DNA from: Reticulascus tulasneorum
Taxonomy: Eukaryota; Ascomycota; Sordariomycetes; Glomerellales; Reticulascaceae
Length of the DNA: 64,000 bases
Assembly: GCA_001557505.1 (NCBI GenBank)
Contig: LSAX01000001.1
Coordinates: forward strand, 3,162,001-3,226,000
Direction: 5' to 3'
Positions 11,675 to 22,556 of the stretch are shown in pieces; the stretch's first letter is position 1; each line of letters begins with the position of its first letter. Both the position numbers and the translations under genes were made by a program. The notes under the pieces were generated by a model, which was given only the letters and a program-made list of their open reading frames with translations, had not been told where the DNA came from and did not search any database.

Positions 11675-13545
11675 ATGCAGGTCACAAAGTCCCTAGCACT
11701 GCTGCTCGGTGTGGCTTTTTGCAATGCCCAATTTGCGAGCCCGAGTGCTGGAGATGTGTTGCAAATCAACCAACAGATTCAGATCCAATGGCAGACACAG
11801 GGCTTACAGGCACCCATCAACATCAACCTAGTACCCAGCGATGTGACAGATCTGACCGTTATTGCTCAGCAAGTGGCTGGTATGTCGAACTACTATGTCT
11901 TTCTAACTCGGGGGTTCTAATATGCCGCAGTCCAAATCGACAATGTTGGTTCGATAGGATGGACACCGGATATCTCAATCGCGGCTTTCCAGAGCTTCAC
12001 ATTGATCATCACCGATTCCGCGCAAATAACCATCATCTCGGAGTCATTCCAAATCAGCCAGCTTACGGAACAACCTGTTGTCAAAACCATCACTAAGCCG
12101 TTTGTCCAAGACTTTGTGGCGACCAGGCCTAATGGCGAGGTGGTGACTTCGGTCTTGACGACTTTCGGCGCCGCGGTCGTTACAGCTCCTGCTGGCCCGA
12201 TCAAGGTGTTCTACTCTGGATCCGAAACCCCGCAAGCTTTCGTCCAGACTCCAGTAGGTCTAGCTGGTGCTGGTGTCGTCGGGGCCGTTGCGACCCCCAC
12301 CGCTTCAGCAGCCGGTCAAGTTGGCGTTGTGTCTGAAGGACCTCAGCAACTGCGGCCCCTTCCAGGATTTGCGGACAATAGTGTACCACAGTCGTTGATC
12401 CCACTTCCTGGCTTTCAGGCACCTCAGGGCTCGTTGAGACCTCTTCCTGGAGCAGCAGATCCTCCAACGGCGGTTGCAGCTGGAGAGGTCGTTCTCCAGA
12501 CTCTCTCAGCTCTCCCCACCGCCGTCGCCGCCGGAGAGGTCATTTTCCAGACAACCTCAACTCAACCAACCGCAGTCGCCGCAGGAGAGGTCATCTTCCA
12601 GACGACCTCAACTCAGCCAACCGCAGTGGCTGGGGGGGAGGTTATTATTGAGACTACTTCAACTCAGCCAACCGCAGTTGCGGCAGGAGAGGTTGTTATT
12701 CAAACGGCAACCCCTCCCGCTATCGCACCGATACAAGGTGGCTTCCAGACACTTGTGCCCCCTGGCACCCCGTCAGCTGTGGCCGGAGATTCGGTGAGTT
12801 CCTGAACAACTGGGAAGTTCTTGTATTATCTTACTAATATCGCTGCCAGCTCTCTACCACAACCCCAACTGCTGTGGCCGCCGGACAAGTTGCTATCCAG
12901 ACCGCGTCCCTAGGAAGCCTTACGCCTATTGCCGCTACTATTTCTGGCGTCGCTGCCGGAACTGGCATTGGACTACGCCCACTCCCTCTAGCCCCCCTCG
13001 CCACTCCCGTAGCATCTTTCGCTTCGGCAGGCGGCGTGGTCGCAGCTCCATCATCCCTCCCACTGGCAAATGGCCCTAACCGATTCAGCAATGGAACTTC
13101 CGTGGGAGCTTCTGCTGCTGGTATCGTTATCTCTGGTGTCGCCGGTGCCACTGGTGCACCACAGCTCCAACCACTACCTGGTGCACCAAACAGCGGCAAT
13201 GGGCAAGGCCCTCTACAAGCTCTGCCAGGAAACAATAGCCCAAATAGCCAAGGCTCAGGTGAAACCGGCAGTCTACAACCTCTATCTGGAAGCGACACCC
13301 AAGCAACCGGCAGCGCCTCATTGAGGCCGCTCGGCGCGCCCACCGGTGCCGCGACACTGGCAACCTCGATAATCCCATCGAGCGGTTTAGGGGGCGTTCC
13401 AGGCGCAGCCATTCCTTCAAATGGCGGCCTCTCCGCACAAACCACTCCAGGTAACCTATCCGCTGGATATAGGATATCATCCAAGGGAGGTCTCACAGCC
13501 CTCGTCGGAGCTGTGGCTACTCTTTTGATCACATTTACATTGTGA
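11675..13545 (+). CDS. GPI-anchored cell-wall protein with Kre9/Knh1-type domain and tandem repeats
   Basis: Predicted secreted, GPI-anchored wall or membrane protein. Exons 11675-11879, 11931-12793 and 12850-13545 give 587 residues. A signal peptide (MQVTKSLALLLGVAFCNAQ) leads into a Kre9/Knh1-like domain to about residue 115. It contains ASPSAGDVLQINQQIQIQWQ and GWTPDISIAAFQSFTLII, as in the Ser/Thr-rich GPI-anchored membrane family. Five 17-residue repeats of the form PTAVAAGEVxxQTxSxQ span residues 247-331. A sixth copy (PTAVAAGQVAIQ) lies after the second intron. Short LRPLPG/LQPLPG motifs recur from about residue 185 to the tail. The C-terminus is hydrophobic (ALVGAVATLLITFTL), preceded by SSKGG, a plausible anchor-addition site. 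No catalytic domain is seen. Confidence 0.88.
12464..12915 (+). repeat. Tandem 51-bp coding repeats
   Basis: Five adjacent 51-bp units start at 12464, 12515, 12566, 12617 and 12668. A sixth unit at 12865-12915 lies beyond the 56-nt second intron. Units 2 and 3 encode identical 17-residue peptides with several synonymous differences; the others diverge at a few positions. Confidence 0.9.
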
Positions 13546-14565
13546 GAGGAGGACGGAGAGAGTGAGGATTTGGATACCCGACGAGGAGAATTGCAGTTCC
13601 TTCAGCGGACGAGGGGACTTGGGATGCATTTCGGAGTATTGACTGTCTATAATATCTGGGGTGCTTTCGTTTGACAGGAGTTTAGAAAAAACACTTTGCG
13701 AATATTATACCATGATTCGTTTCTTCCAGTCTTTCTATTCATACTCTAACACATATCTTGGACATAAAAATCATGTGGCTGTAAAGAAGCGAGTGCCATC
13801 CATTGAAAAAGATCCGGCCCAAGAGCCAATGCTTCTTGTCCTCTGGAAACAGGCCCAGGGTCGTTTCGACTAGCCCGATGCGACCTCAGACTAAATGGCA
13901 TAAACCCAGCCAGCACTCATGAGAGCCTGGGCATGTCAAGCGCGAGCTTGACTGCGTTGGCCAAGTCGCTAGGGGGTCTGTCGCCCGAAACTGGTGGCGT
14001 TTCGTGCCATTGTCAGTCGCATGCTGTCTGCGGTGCCGCAATAAGTGCTTTCTAAGCTGATTTCCCTGCCAAAATATGGAATGCATTTGGGGGCTTAGAT
14101 TGCACGGCGAAAAAAGGGCTGAAAATCAGGGAGAGAATAGGCGATGACTATAGGTTGGCAATGCAAGTTACCACTTGAAGCTGGGACGAGTACTGTACTG
14201 GATTCCCGGCTCTGGGTAGAATGATCCCCATAAGGAATGATTTTTGCTAACCCGGGAGGGTGCATCCTCTGCCAGCGCGATATTGCATAGCTCTGAATTC
14301 AACGCTCATTATGACAAGTCATCGGCATGAAGATGCAAATCAGGCACGTAAATTTTTGAACTCTGCTCTATTCAAACCCAAGGTCATATGCAAACCGAAT
14401 GCATAGGTACTCAAACAAGCCACCCAAATCCAATGCGCCGGTGGTCGTCCTATGTACAATATGTTCCGGGACCGTATATATCTCATGTTCAAGAAAGGGG
14501 GGGCCGACATGGCCGCTCTACCAGCAAAAGGCCATATCGAGCGAAATGAAGTGTCATATGCGTGC
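13546..14565. other. Convergent intergenic region
   Basis: One kb of 3' flanks between the GPI protein gene and the chitinase gene. No gene-like frame or RNA was seen. Confidence 0.5.
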
Positions 14566-16150
14566 TCATAATCCAGGCATGCCATTCCTGATATTGTCGT
14601 ACTGGCTGGTCGGGAAACTCAGCAGGTTCGGGGTTCCGTCTAGCGTTTTCATGTTCTTCGCCAGCACGCCAACGAGACTCTGGTCACCCGGACGATCGCC
14701 GCTGGCCTCCCAGAAAACGGCGCCTCCTAGGCCCTTGCTCAGGAGATACTGTGCCTTGACTGTAGCGCTCCTAACGGTGTCGTAGCTGACGAGCTCTTCC
14801 GTTGAGGGGTCGTAGCTGTATGCAGCGTCGGCGACGTCGTCCCACATCTCAGTGGCCCCTGGTCGGGGAAGGTCGCGATAGAGCCAGACGCCGGATTCGA
14901 TTGAGCCTTGACCTAGACCGTTGTAAGGTTGTCCGATGCCGGTAGTGCGCATGAAGGAGCGGCCGTATAGTGGTAAACCCATCACAATCTTATCCGCTCT
15001 GATGCCACGCTTGAGATAATCATTCACGGCCTCTTCCGTGCTGAACTTTGTACTTGTCGAGAGGCTGGGATTCATGAAGATGTTGGCTTGGTGGCCCGAT
15101 GTCGAGTCCCATGATCCAGCATAGTCGTATGCCATGAGATGCCAGCTATCGATCAAGGGGTCCATGGCCTCCATGTCCATTTTGTTATAGTTTTGCGCGC
15201 CGGCCGGGCTGGCGACCGTGATGATGAAGTGGTATCCCGGCGCATGTTGTGCTGCGTAGTCGTCGAGAGCCTTTCGACATGCCTTCAAGAGAGAGACGAA
15301 GTCTGCCGCTTCCTTTGCGTTCTGGGGGTACTCCCAGTCGATATCAATCCCGTCAAATCCCCAGTCTGATACCAGCTTTACGGCGCTTGAAGCGAATCGT
15401 TGACGGCCAGCTTCTGTAGCGGCCACCGGTGCGAATTTCGGGGAATAGGTCCAGCCACCGATGGAGAGCAAGACCTTGAGGTTTCGGTTCTTCTTCTTGT
15501 GAATATATAGCTGCTTGATGCAACCATACGCATTCTTTCCCACATCGTTCCACGAGTCTGTCGGGTAATGTTTGTCTAGATCGGAATAGGTGTCGGATGA
15601 TTTCCTGGACCGGTCAGCTTATCCCCAAGTACAGTTCCTGTAAAGGTTACTTACACCTCGCCATCTGGTGCAATGTCTGCAAAGGAGAAGAGCAAATGCG
15701 TAACCTGATCAACGGGCAGTTGCTGAGGTTGATAGTTGGCGCCATAGATGCCCCTGAAGAGTTTAGCAGCCGTTCCAATTCAAAGACCCACACACAAACT
15801 CACCAATTGGTGAAGTACAAGACATTTTTGTAAGTCCCACGCTGCGGAGTGTCAACCACAGGCGGCTTCTCTGGTATCGGTGTACTGGTTGGCACGAGCG
15901 TCACCGAGGTGCTTATAACTGGAATAGCTGATGGGACCGCCGGCGGGATTGTTGAAGAGGTCTTTGGGCTGTATTGCTCAGTAGTTGGTATCGAAGTAGC
16001 AGTGACATAGATGGTCGTTGGCACGTATATTGTTTCGGTGATCTTGGTTTTACACTTTCCGCCGTTCTGCCCCCGCTCCGAGAGGAAGGGGACGCCGGTG
16101 ACGGTTGAGGCGAGGAGCAGAGGAGTGAGAACGAGGAGTAAGTTCAACAT
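14566..16150 (-). CDS. Secreted GH18 chitinase
   Basis: Predicted extracellular endochitinase that hydrolyses chitin. Exons on the minus strand are 16150-15804, 15753-15655 and 15604-14566, giving 494 residues. A signal peptide ([19 protein letters not shown]) is followed by a ~85-residue Thr/Ser/Pro/Val-rich region, a likely O-glycosylated linker. The GH18 barrel starts at [14 protein letters not shown]. It carries the SxGG motif (LLSIGGW) and the catalytic [11 protein letters not shown], with Glu about residue 240 as the proton donor. The downstream [10 protein letters not shown] is also canonical. There is no C-terminal CBM1 or LysM. The linker preceding rather than following the catalytic domain is unusual for Chi42-type enzymes. 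Roles could include wall remodelling or attack on other fungi or arthropods; sequence alone cannot decide. Confidence 0.95.
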
Positions 16151-17968
16151 GATTGTAATATCTTAACAGATGTTGGTGAAGACTGGTATAGTGAATAAAA
16201 GAGAGAGACGCATTGTCGACGCCGCGAGCTTGTTCTTATCGTGAAGCAGCGCCCCTCTATCGCAGAGCAGTTGAGACAGGCACTTGGAAAGGAATGTGGT
16301 TGTCGGTGGTCCAGCTCACCAACCACTCGACAGTGTCGCAGACGCAGAAGAGACTGGAATGGGATTGAGACAAAGTCTATGCTTCCTGTCTAGGAAAGAC
16401 AGGAGGTCAGAAGGGCCAACTGCCGTGCTTAAGAATGCATTGCGCCAACACCTGCGAGGAACAGTCGGCAAGGTGAGGCGACATGGAACACAGATGGACT
16501 TCATAAGTGTGGCTTTAGCCAAATGATTTGGACCACTCGGTCCGGGGGAGGCAGAAATGGACGAGTGTTCTGGAAAGTGTATTGACTCGTAGTATCATAA
16601 GACGAGGATGGTATAGGCGAGAGAGGGAGCAGTTCGTGTTCATCTCCATGCCCCCCCCCTCATGATTGATGGCGAGGAGGAGTACGAGCCTGGGCAAAGG
16701 GGAGTCTGGGTCGGAAGATATCGTCGGATGATCTGTGGGCAGGAAAATCCGGCCGGGTGTAATGGGCAATCAATATGGAATCCCATGCAAACCATATTGC
16801 GCATCCTAATGCCCCCTCCGAAGCCGACTGGACGGGTGGTGCCTTGGGAGGCAGCTCGATAGCCCCCACCTTAGGGGAGGATAGTGCTCATCACGGCATT
16901 AACTGCATAACTTGTTCTTCGTCTGAGAACCAATTTTATCCCATTTGTGTGGTGGATATCTCATGTCTTGTCGATAGATCTTGAACGGGCTGGCGCCTGA
17001 TCGTGGAGGTGGCGGTGATGCCGTCTCCGCATTCTTGTTCATGGCGTTAGCTTGGGTGTAAGCGGGATGGAATTGTTGCATGGCCGTTCGAGCCACAGCA
17101 GCGGCCCCATTAAGGATCCATTGGAAGGTCAGCTCCACTGCTTAGGTATTTGGGTAGTAGTTTGGGCCACATGCTCAGTTAGGTGGCACATGGGCGGGAG
17201 GCCACATACTGTAATTAGTGCAGTAGAACTTAGAGAATGGAGCCGCCTACCTGTGGTAACTAGGCCTCTTTGTTAGTGGAGGCTGGCCCCCGAGTCAAAA
17301 TCCACACCCCCGTAAGCCATCTCGCCACTGCCGCCGGCAGTGACAGCTGTACCTGCAGCGAGGCACCGAATCAGTTAGCTTCCATTGTGCCAGCTTTGGA
17401 GTCACCTCTCCAACAGCCACCATCGCTAAGATCGCCAACAAAAATTTCTTATCCAAGTCATGGACACCTCAGTTCCGGCTTTCAACGGCATCTGAGGAAT
17501 GCTACTCCGTGGCGCAGGAAGGGTTCCCTCCCCAACAAGCGTGCCGAGACTGGATGTAAGTAGAGCTTGTGGGTGGGATGCGATCCGAGACTCCGGATTT
17601 CACTTGCTAGTTGTGACTCTAATCAAGAGACTGAGAAGCACCGCCTTTTCAAACGGTCTTGCCAATACGCATTCTTGAAACAACGTAGACTGTCTGGATC
17701 TTCTTAGCCGTTTCTTCGGTCGCATATGAGGAACTCAAAACCGGGGGGCGAGGTAAAAGCCTATGGTGTTCTTTGGAACCCGACCTCCAATGATCACTAG
17801 CAAGTGGCTATTGTTACTGGTTCACGGTGATAAACGAAAGCACTATCTCAGAATGTTCTCGTATTTGGGTATCGTCCTCCTGTCATGCCGAAACCCTGCG
17901 TCTACCTACAGAATCATGCTACGCTCTTGTTTTATGCAACTCGAAATGAAAAGTGTCAGATCCTCGCC
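16151..17968. promoter_or_regulatory. Chitinase upstream region and RanGAP 3' flank
   Basis: This 1.8-kb interval should contain the chitinase promoter. A run of ten C bases lies at about 16650-16660. Reading frames here are short and have no recognisable content. Confidence 0.45.
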
Positions 17969-19284
17969 TCATATCTCCGTCTTAGCCAACTTGTTAGCCA
18001 ACTCGTCAACCTCCTTATCCTTAAGCTGGACAACTGGCTCTTCTTGTGCTTCCTCTGCCTCCTTGATGAGGATCTCGGCTCGCTTCTCCGGTTCGAGTTC
18101 TTCTTCCTCTTTTTCCTCGTCCTCGTCTTCTTCGTCAGACTCCTCCTCGAGGTCGCTGAGGCTGTCCAGCCCCCAATCATCCTCAATCACAACATCCCCG
18201 CCGAGGTTCTCTTTCCGTTCTTCCAGAATCTCTCGGAGCGAAATGATCGATGGATCCTCTTCGTCCAGCTTGTTTCCATTCAGCTCAATCTTCTTCAAGG
18301 CCGGAAGGCCATCTCGCACAGCAGCCACAAAGCCTTTCAGGGCTTTGCCTGTCATGTCATTATACTGAAGCCGGAGCAATTCCAACTTGGTATTAGTGCC
18401 TTTAGCAAGTGCCTGGGCAACCAGAGCACTTCCTTTTGCGCCAAGATATGCGTCCCCGACGCCTAGCTCCGTGAGGCCCGTCCATTTAGGTGCAACTCCA
18501 GCCAATGCCCTCGCTCCTGTGATTGTGAATGTGTTGTCCTGGAGATCCAGAATCTTCAACTCGCTGGCATGGTTGAGACCCTCGCTAAGGAGATGGGTAA
18601 TTCCCTCTTGACGGATTCCGTTCTGAATCATCCTGACTTCTTTCACCTTGTTATGAAGGCTGAACGCCTTCGCCCAAGCCTGCATACTGCCGTTCTCCAG
18701 GCGATTCCGTCCACAGATTACAGTCTCCAGGTACGGCACGTCTTTTCCTTCCTTCCTTGCTGCCTCTTTCTTCTCGTGGAGCTCGGAGAGGGCATCGGCA
18801 AGGAGGATACCGGCGTGTGGGCCCATTCCGTTGTTGTTCAGATAGAGATGCTGAAGGGGGACATGGGCAGCGAGGAAGGCGACAAGTGGTGCCTGTGTAT
18901 TGAGACCGAAGGCATTGTCGTTCAAGTTTATGGTGTTAAGTTTTGGAAGATTCAGAATCGAAGTAAGGAGGTAAGAGAGGGCTTCCGGGATTTCGTTCAG
19001 CAAACGTCCGGTGAATATATCGGACAAGTCTACAGCCTAAGACGTCTGTGGTTAGCAAGACTCCCGACATTATTTGGATGAAATTTGCTTACCTGTAAGT
19101 TCTTCTTTGTGGCCAAGACTTCTCCAAGTAGCTTGCAAGCCTCGACTCCTAGAGTATTTCCTAGGAACTTGACTTCTTCGACATCTGTAGCTCGAAGCTC
19201 AGCAATGTGAGGTTCAAGGTCTGCCGCTGTGTCAAGCTTGAGACTCTTCCCTTCAAGGGAGAAAACTTTGCGCGGCGAGGACAT
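17969..19284 (-). CDS. rna1: Ran GTPase-activating protein (RanGAP/Rna1)
   Basis: Stimulates GTP hydrolysis by Ran in the cytoplasm, which sets the direction of nuclear transport. Exons 19284-19093 and 19036-17969 give 419 residues, the usual fungal length. Leucine-rich repeats run from about residue 30 to 330 (for example LNTINLNDNAFG, LQHLYLNNNGMG, LKILDLQDNTF). The RanGAP signature CGRNRLENGSMQAWA is intact. A strongly acidic segment (about residues 340-375) and a Lys/Glu-rich tail follow, as in Rna1p. The 56-nt intron ends in a branch-like GCTAAC and TAG. It is divergent from the C2H2 gene across 472 bases. Confidence 0.96.
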
Positions 19285-19756
19285 TTTAGGAAGCCAGCGT
19301 ACAATAAAGCAAGGATTTAGTCTAACGAACTTGGACTGCTGCTAATCACGGCAAGTCGCAGGAAGTAGTGAACATGCGGTAGAGTATTGGGATGTGATAT
19401 TTTGGTGGGGTTGTGTCGTAAATAAACACCACCATTCAAGGCCGCCAAATCCGTTGGTGGTGACAACCCCGGAGGGGCAAGCAGCTGTCCGCCAGCTGGC
19501 AAGAAGGGGAAGCGCAACCTCTGTGCATGGCCAAAACTTTTGGTGCAACGCGAGAGACATTTCATGCGGCGGCTGGATCCGCGATAGCTTTTGGATGGAT
19601 CATTAGGGTCAAATCAAGAATAGCTGTCTCGCCAATTGTTTCTTCCTTCACTTCATCAGCTTGTCTTACTTCCACTCAAAATGCACCACGTTGCCTAGTT
19701 CATTCAAAAAACCCTCTTTTTCATCATCCATCTAATCTCGACAGCCGCAGTAAGTA
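19285..19756. promoter_or_regulatory. Divergent promoter between RanGAP and the C2H2 gene
   Basis: 472 bases shared by two head-to-head genes. No reading frame with recognisable content. Confidence 0.5.
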
Positions 19757-21004
19757 ATGAAAACCAACGCTATCCCTTCGAAGCGGAAAGCGCTGAAGAT
19801 GACCAGCAACACGACAATGGCTCGCGACTACTCCCCCCCCGACTCTCCACTCTCATCAGTAAATTCATCCGAAGGCGAAGATGCCAACGAGTATCTGGAT
19901 GAATCTGCACTTCGTCCATCTAAACGGCAGAAGCTGGGCGATGGCTCAACGACCTCTTCCGCAATCGTTCACGAGCCGGAACACGAGCCCGAACCAGTGC
20001 CGGACCCCCTAGATGGCATGTCGGATGTGTCTTCAGACACGTCCGGCTCCATCCCCAGCTCGCCAATCAACGCGCGCTTAGACGAAGAAGACTTCCAGGA
20101 GCAAGTGACGGTTTGCGCGTGGGAAGGATGTCGCGCCGGAGACCTTATGAATATGGACAAACTAGTCGAGCACATCCACAACGACCACATCGAGAGTCGT
20201 CAAAAAAAGTACACATGCGAGTGGATTGGCTGCATCAGAAAGAGCATGCCGCATGCCAGTGGCTATGCATTGAAAGCTCATATGAGAAGTCATACGAGGG
20301 AGAAGCCGTTCTACTGTTACCTTCCAGGTGAGCCATCTACTAGATATCTGCGCGGCGTCAATTGCTAATGTATTTTAGAATGCGACCGAGCATTCACTAG
20401 ATCTGATGCGTTAGCTAAGCATATGCGAACCGTTCACGAAACCGAAGCCTTAAGACCCTCCGACCCTGTTCCCAAGTCGATGCAGTCAGGCCCAACTGGA
20501 AAGGGCAAACTTAAGATCATCATCAAGACGCCTCAGTCGCACGCTGCTGGACAGGACGATGCTGTTGACGGCGAAGGAGACGATGATGAACTCTCCGCCG
20601 ACCTGTTTACGCCGATGCTGGAAGAGCAAGGGTTCACGGGGGACGAGTTGACCATGCCTCTTGAGAGACTGTACAAAATATGCAGATTCCAAGTCAAGTG
20701 GGCCCAAGAAGATACAGAGAAACTGCAAAAGGAGATCAAGCATTGGGAAGATGTTTACAAAGAACTGTGGCAGGAGAAAGAGGTGCTCATTTCGCAAGTT
20801 ATCAAAAGCGAGATGGACTGGCATGAACGTCGACAGGCAGTCCTCTCTGGAGCTGCAGATGTCCAACTGTCCGGCGTACTGGAGAGTCAGGAGGGTACTG
20901 GCGAACCTGTCGAACCTGGCGAAACTGGTGAAACTGGCGAAACTGGCGATGCCGATACCAATGTCAATGGTAATGATAATGCTGTTGTCAAGGCGGAGGC
21001 TTGA
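19757..21004 (+). CDS. C2H2 zinc-finger protein, Iec1-like (putative INO80 complex subunit)
   Basis: Exons 19757-20327 and 20379-21004 give 398 residues. Three zinc fingers lie in the middle: C120-H144 (CAWEGC...), C154-H179 (CEWIGC...ALKAHMRSH) and C187 to about H209 (CYLPECDRAFTRSDALAKH). The third is split by the intron. The run GYALKAHMRSHTREKPFYC followed by HMRTVHETEALRPSDP is a conserved fungal arrangement, resembling fission yeast Iec1, a YY1-like INO80 subunit. The region after the fingers contains a coiled-coil-like stretch (EKLQKEIKHWEDVYKELWQEK). The tail has a short Gly-Glu-Thr repeat. Iec1 identity is inference; a free transcription factor is the alternative. Later in-frame Met codons at residues 15 and 21 are possible starts. 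Confidence 0.85.
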
Positions 21005-21298
21005 GGATCGGGTAGAATATAAAATATGTACAACAAATCATACCGACTGCAGCACAGGAACGTGCCAGGCTTTTCTATGAGCCTTTTGGACAAGGAAGGA
21101 TCGCCCGCTGCCTCGATATAGCAACGGAGAGAGACAAGGATAACGAGACCTGTACTCGAATCATTTTATTTGCGAATCTCTTTAACGCGGAAAAGTCTGG
21201 AGAGAACCGAGACGGCGCAGTTTGTACATCATACACTATTACCTCCATCTTTTCTTCTTAGTATTTACGCTTGATGAGTAGTCCTAGAAACGACAAGC

Positions 21299-21987
21299 TT
21301 AAATCCCCTTCTTCTTCTTCCTGTAAGACTCCGAGTTCTTGAAAGGAAATCCGCTCGTATCCTTGTCAAAACCAGTTCGCTTGCTTATGCGCGTCTTGTC
21401 GCCGGCAAACATGAGAGCGAAGAGGCCAAACGCTGCGAATGTGGCACTACCGATACAGCCCATGATGAAAGCTGTTTGCCCAGTTCTGAGATATCTCCCG
21501 TAGCAGTAGAATGCGCTTGAGGCATGGTGAAGGGAGGAGAGAGCCAGAACAGCGTTTGCGTAGGGTGACACCTTGCCACCATCCGGGACTGAATGAAGAC
21601 GTGAGCGACTGCACATTTACAAGTTGTGAGAAACAGGGCTCACCTTGGTCCTCAGTCGTGAGAGGCACAGCTCCGGTTAACACAACGACGACCAACCCCA
21701 ATGCCAAAAGGGCGAACCCCAGGGAGCGAGCATAGTAGTCCTCCAGTGCTTGATTCAACGAGTAAGTAGTTTGCTCCAAACATGAATGCGATGGCCCAAA
21801 CTTACAGCTAGCAGTGTCATACTCCGGGCGTAGCAGGGACCCTATGAACCTTGGCCATATTATCAAGGGAACGGCTTGGGCACCCAGCCATCCCAAGTTG
21901 CCGAAGCTGTAAGTAGCTATAGTCTGCTCGGAAACATTGTCAGTCGTGATCTAGCAGCTGATGCCCCAAAGGTTATCTTACATCCAT
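21299..21987 (-). CDS. Small four-TM membrane protein of unknown function
   Basis: Proposed exons are 21987-21982, 21923-21806, 21748-21644 and 21588-21299, giving 172 residues. The first exon is only ATG GAT, joined to an acceptor CAG at 21924, so the protein begins MDTIATYSFGNLGWLG. Four hydrophobic segments are visible: LGAQAVPLIIWPRFIGSLL, SLGFALLALGLVVVVLTG, ANAVLALSSLHHASSAFY and AFIMGCIGSATFAAFGLFAL. The tail is basic (ESYRKKKKGI), which could act as an ER-retrieval-like KKxx-type signal but does not fit it exactly. The second intron is 57 nt and lacks an in-frame stop. I do not recognise a named domain. The start exon is the least certain part. Confidence 0.75.
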
Positions 21988-22556
21988 TCGATTCCCAGCC
22001 GGATGTTCAGTAGAATGATTGAGTTGTGTGTATATCCTTGTAAACTACTTCAGTATATGCTTCTTGAATGTTCATAAAATCACTGTTGAAGGACTGAGGC
22101 TCTGGAACTATCCAATATATGATGCTTGTAAGAGCGACGTCATTGGAGCATACGCGTGTACTTCTGACCCATGCACTGGCCTGACTCTTGGCCAGACTCT
22201 GTCTGTTCCGAACAGACCCACGTACCCACGCGCCCCCGATGCCGCCCCCCACTTTGCCGCTACTTGCCGATTTCGCATGCAGTGCCAATAGTGGGATGTA
22301 GATTTCCAATCAGCACTGCAAATTCGCATTTTATTTTGCATCTCCGGATTGAGAGGCTCAGCTCGGTGACTCTTTTATTTCGGAAGCACCCAGTTCTTGG
22401 AACCCGAAGATTCAAACAAGAAGCGATAACCTGTAATTCATTCATCCTAGCACTTGAAAACCTTCACACGGCACTAGGAAACGCGCAATCACAGGCAGAA
22501 CCGAGCGCATCGCGCACTCTGCAAACGAGTCTTTGCTAGTCTTCGCCACAAGTACC
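21988..22556. promoter_or_regulatory. Divergent promoter between the four-TM gene and nar1
   Basis: 569 bases between two head-to-head genes. Only chance-length frames. Confidence 0.5.

Noticed and set aside
11675..16150. A secondary-metabolite or degradative gene cluster
   Set aside because: A GPI protein and a chitinase are adjacent but no synthase, transporter or regulator typical of a cluster is present.
17763..18466. Long plus-strand frames opposite RanGAP
   Set aside because: They are Ser/Leu-rich mirror translations of the acidic RanGAP tail and lie antisense to a well-supported exon.
21951..21981. A 31-nt first intron in the four-TM gene
   Set aside because: Too short for a normal fungal intron; the CAG acceptor at 21924 gives a 58-nt intron and a better N-terminus.
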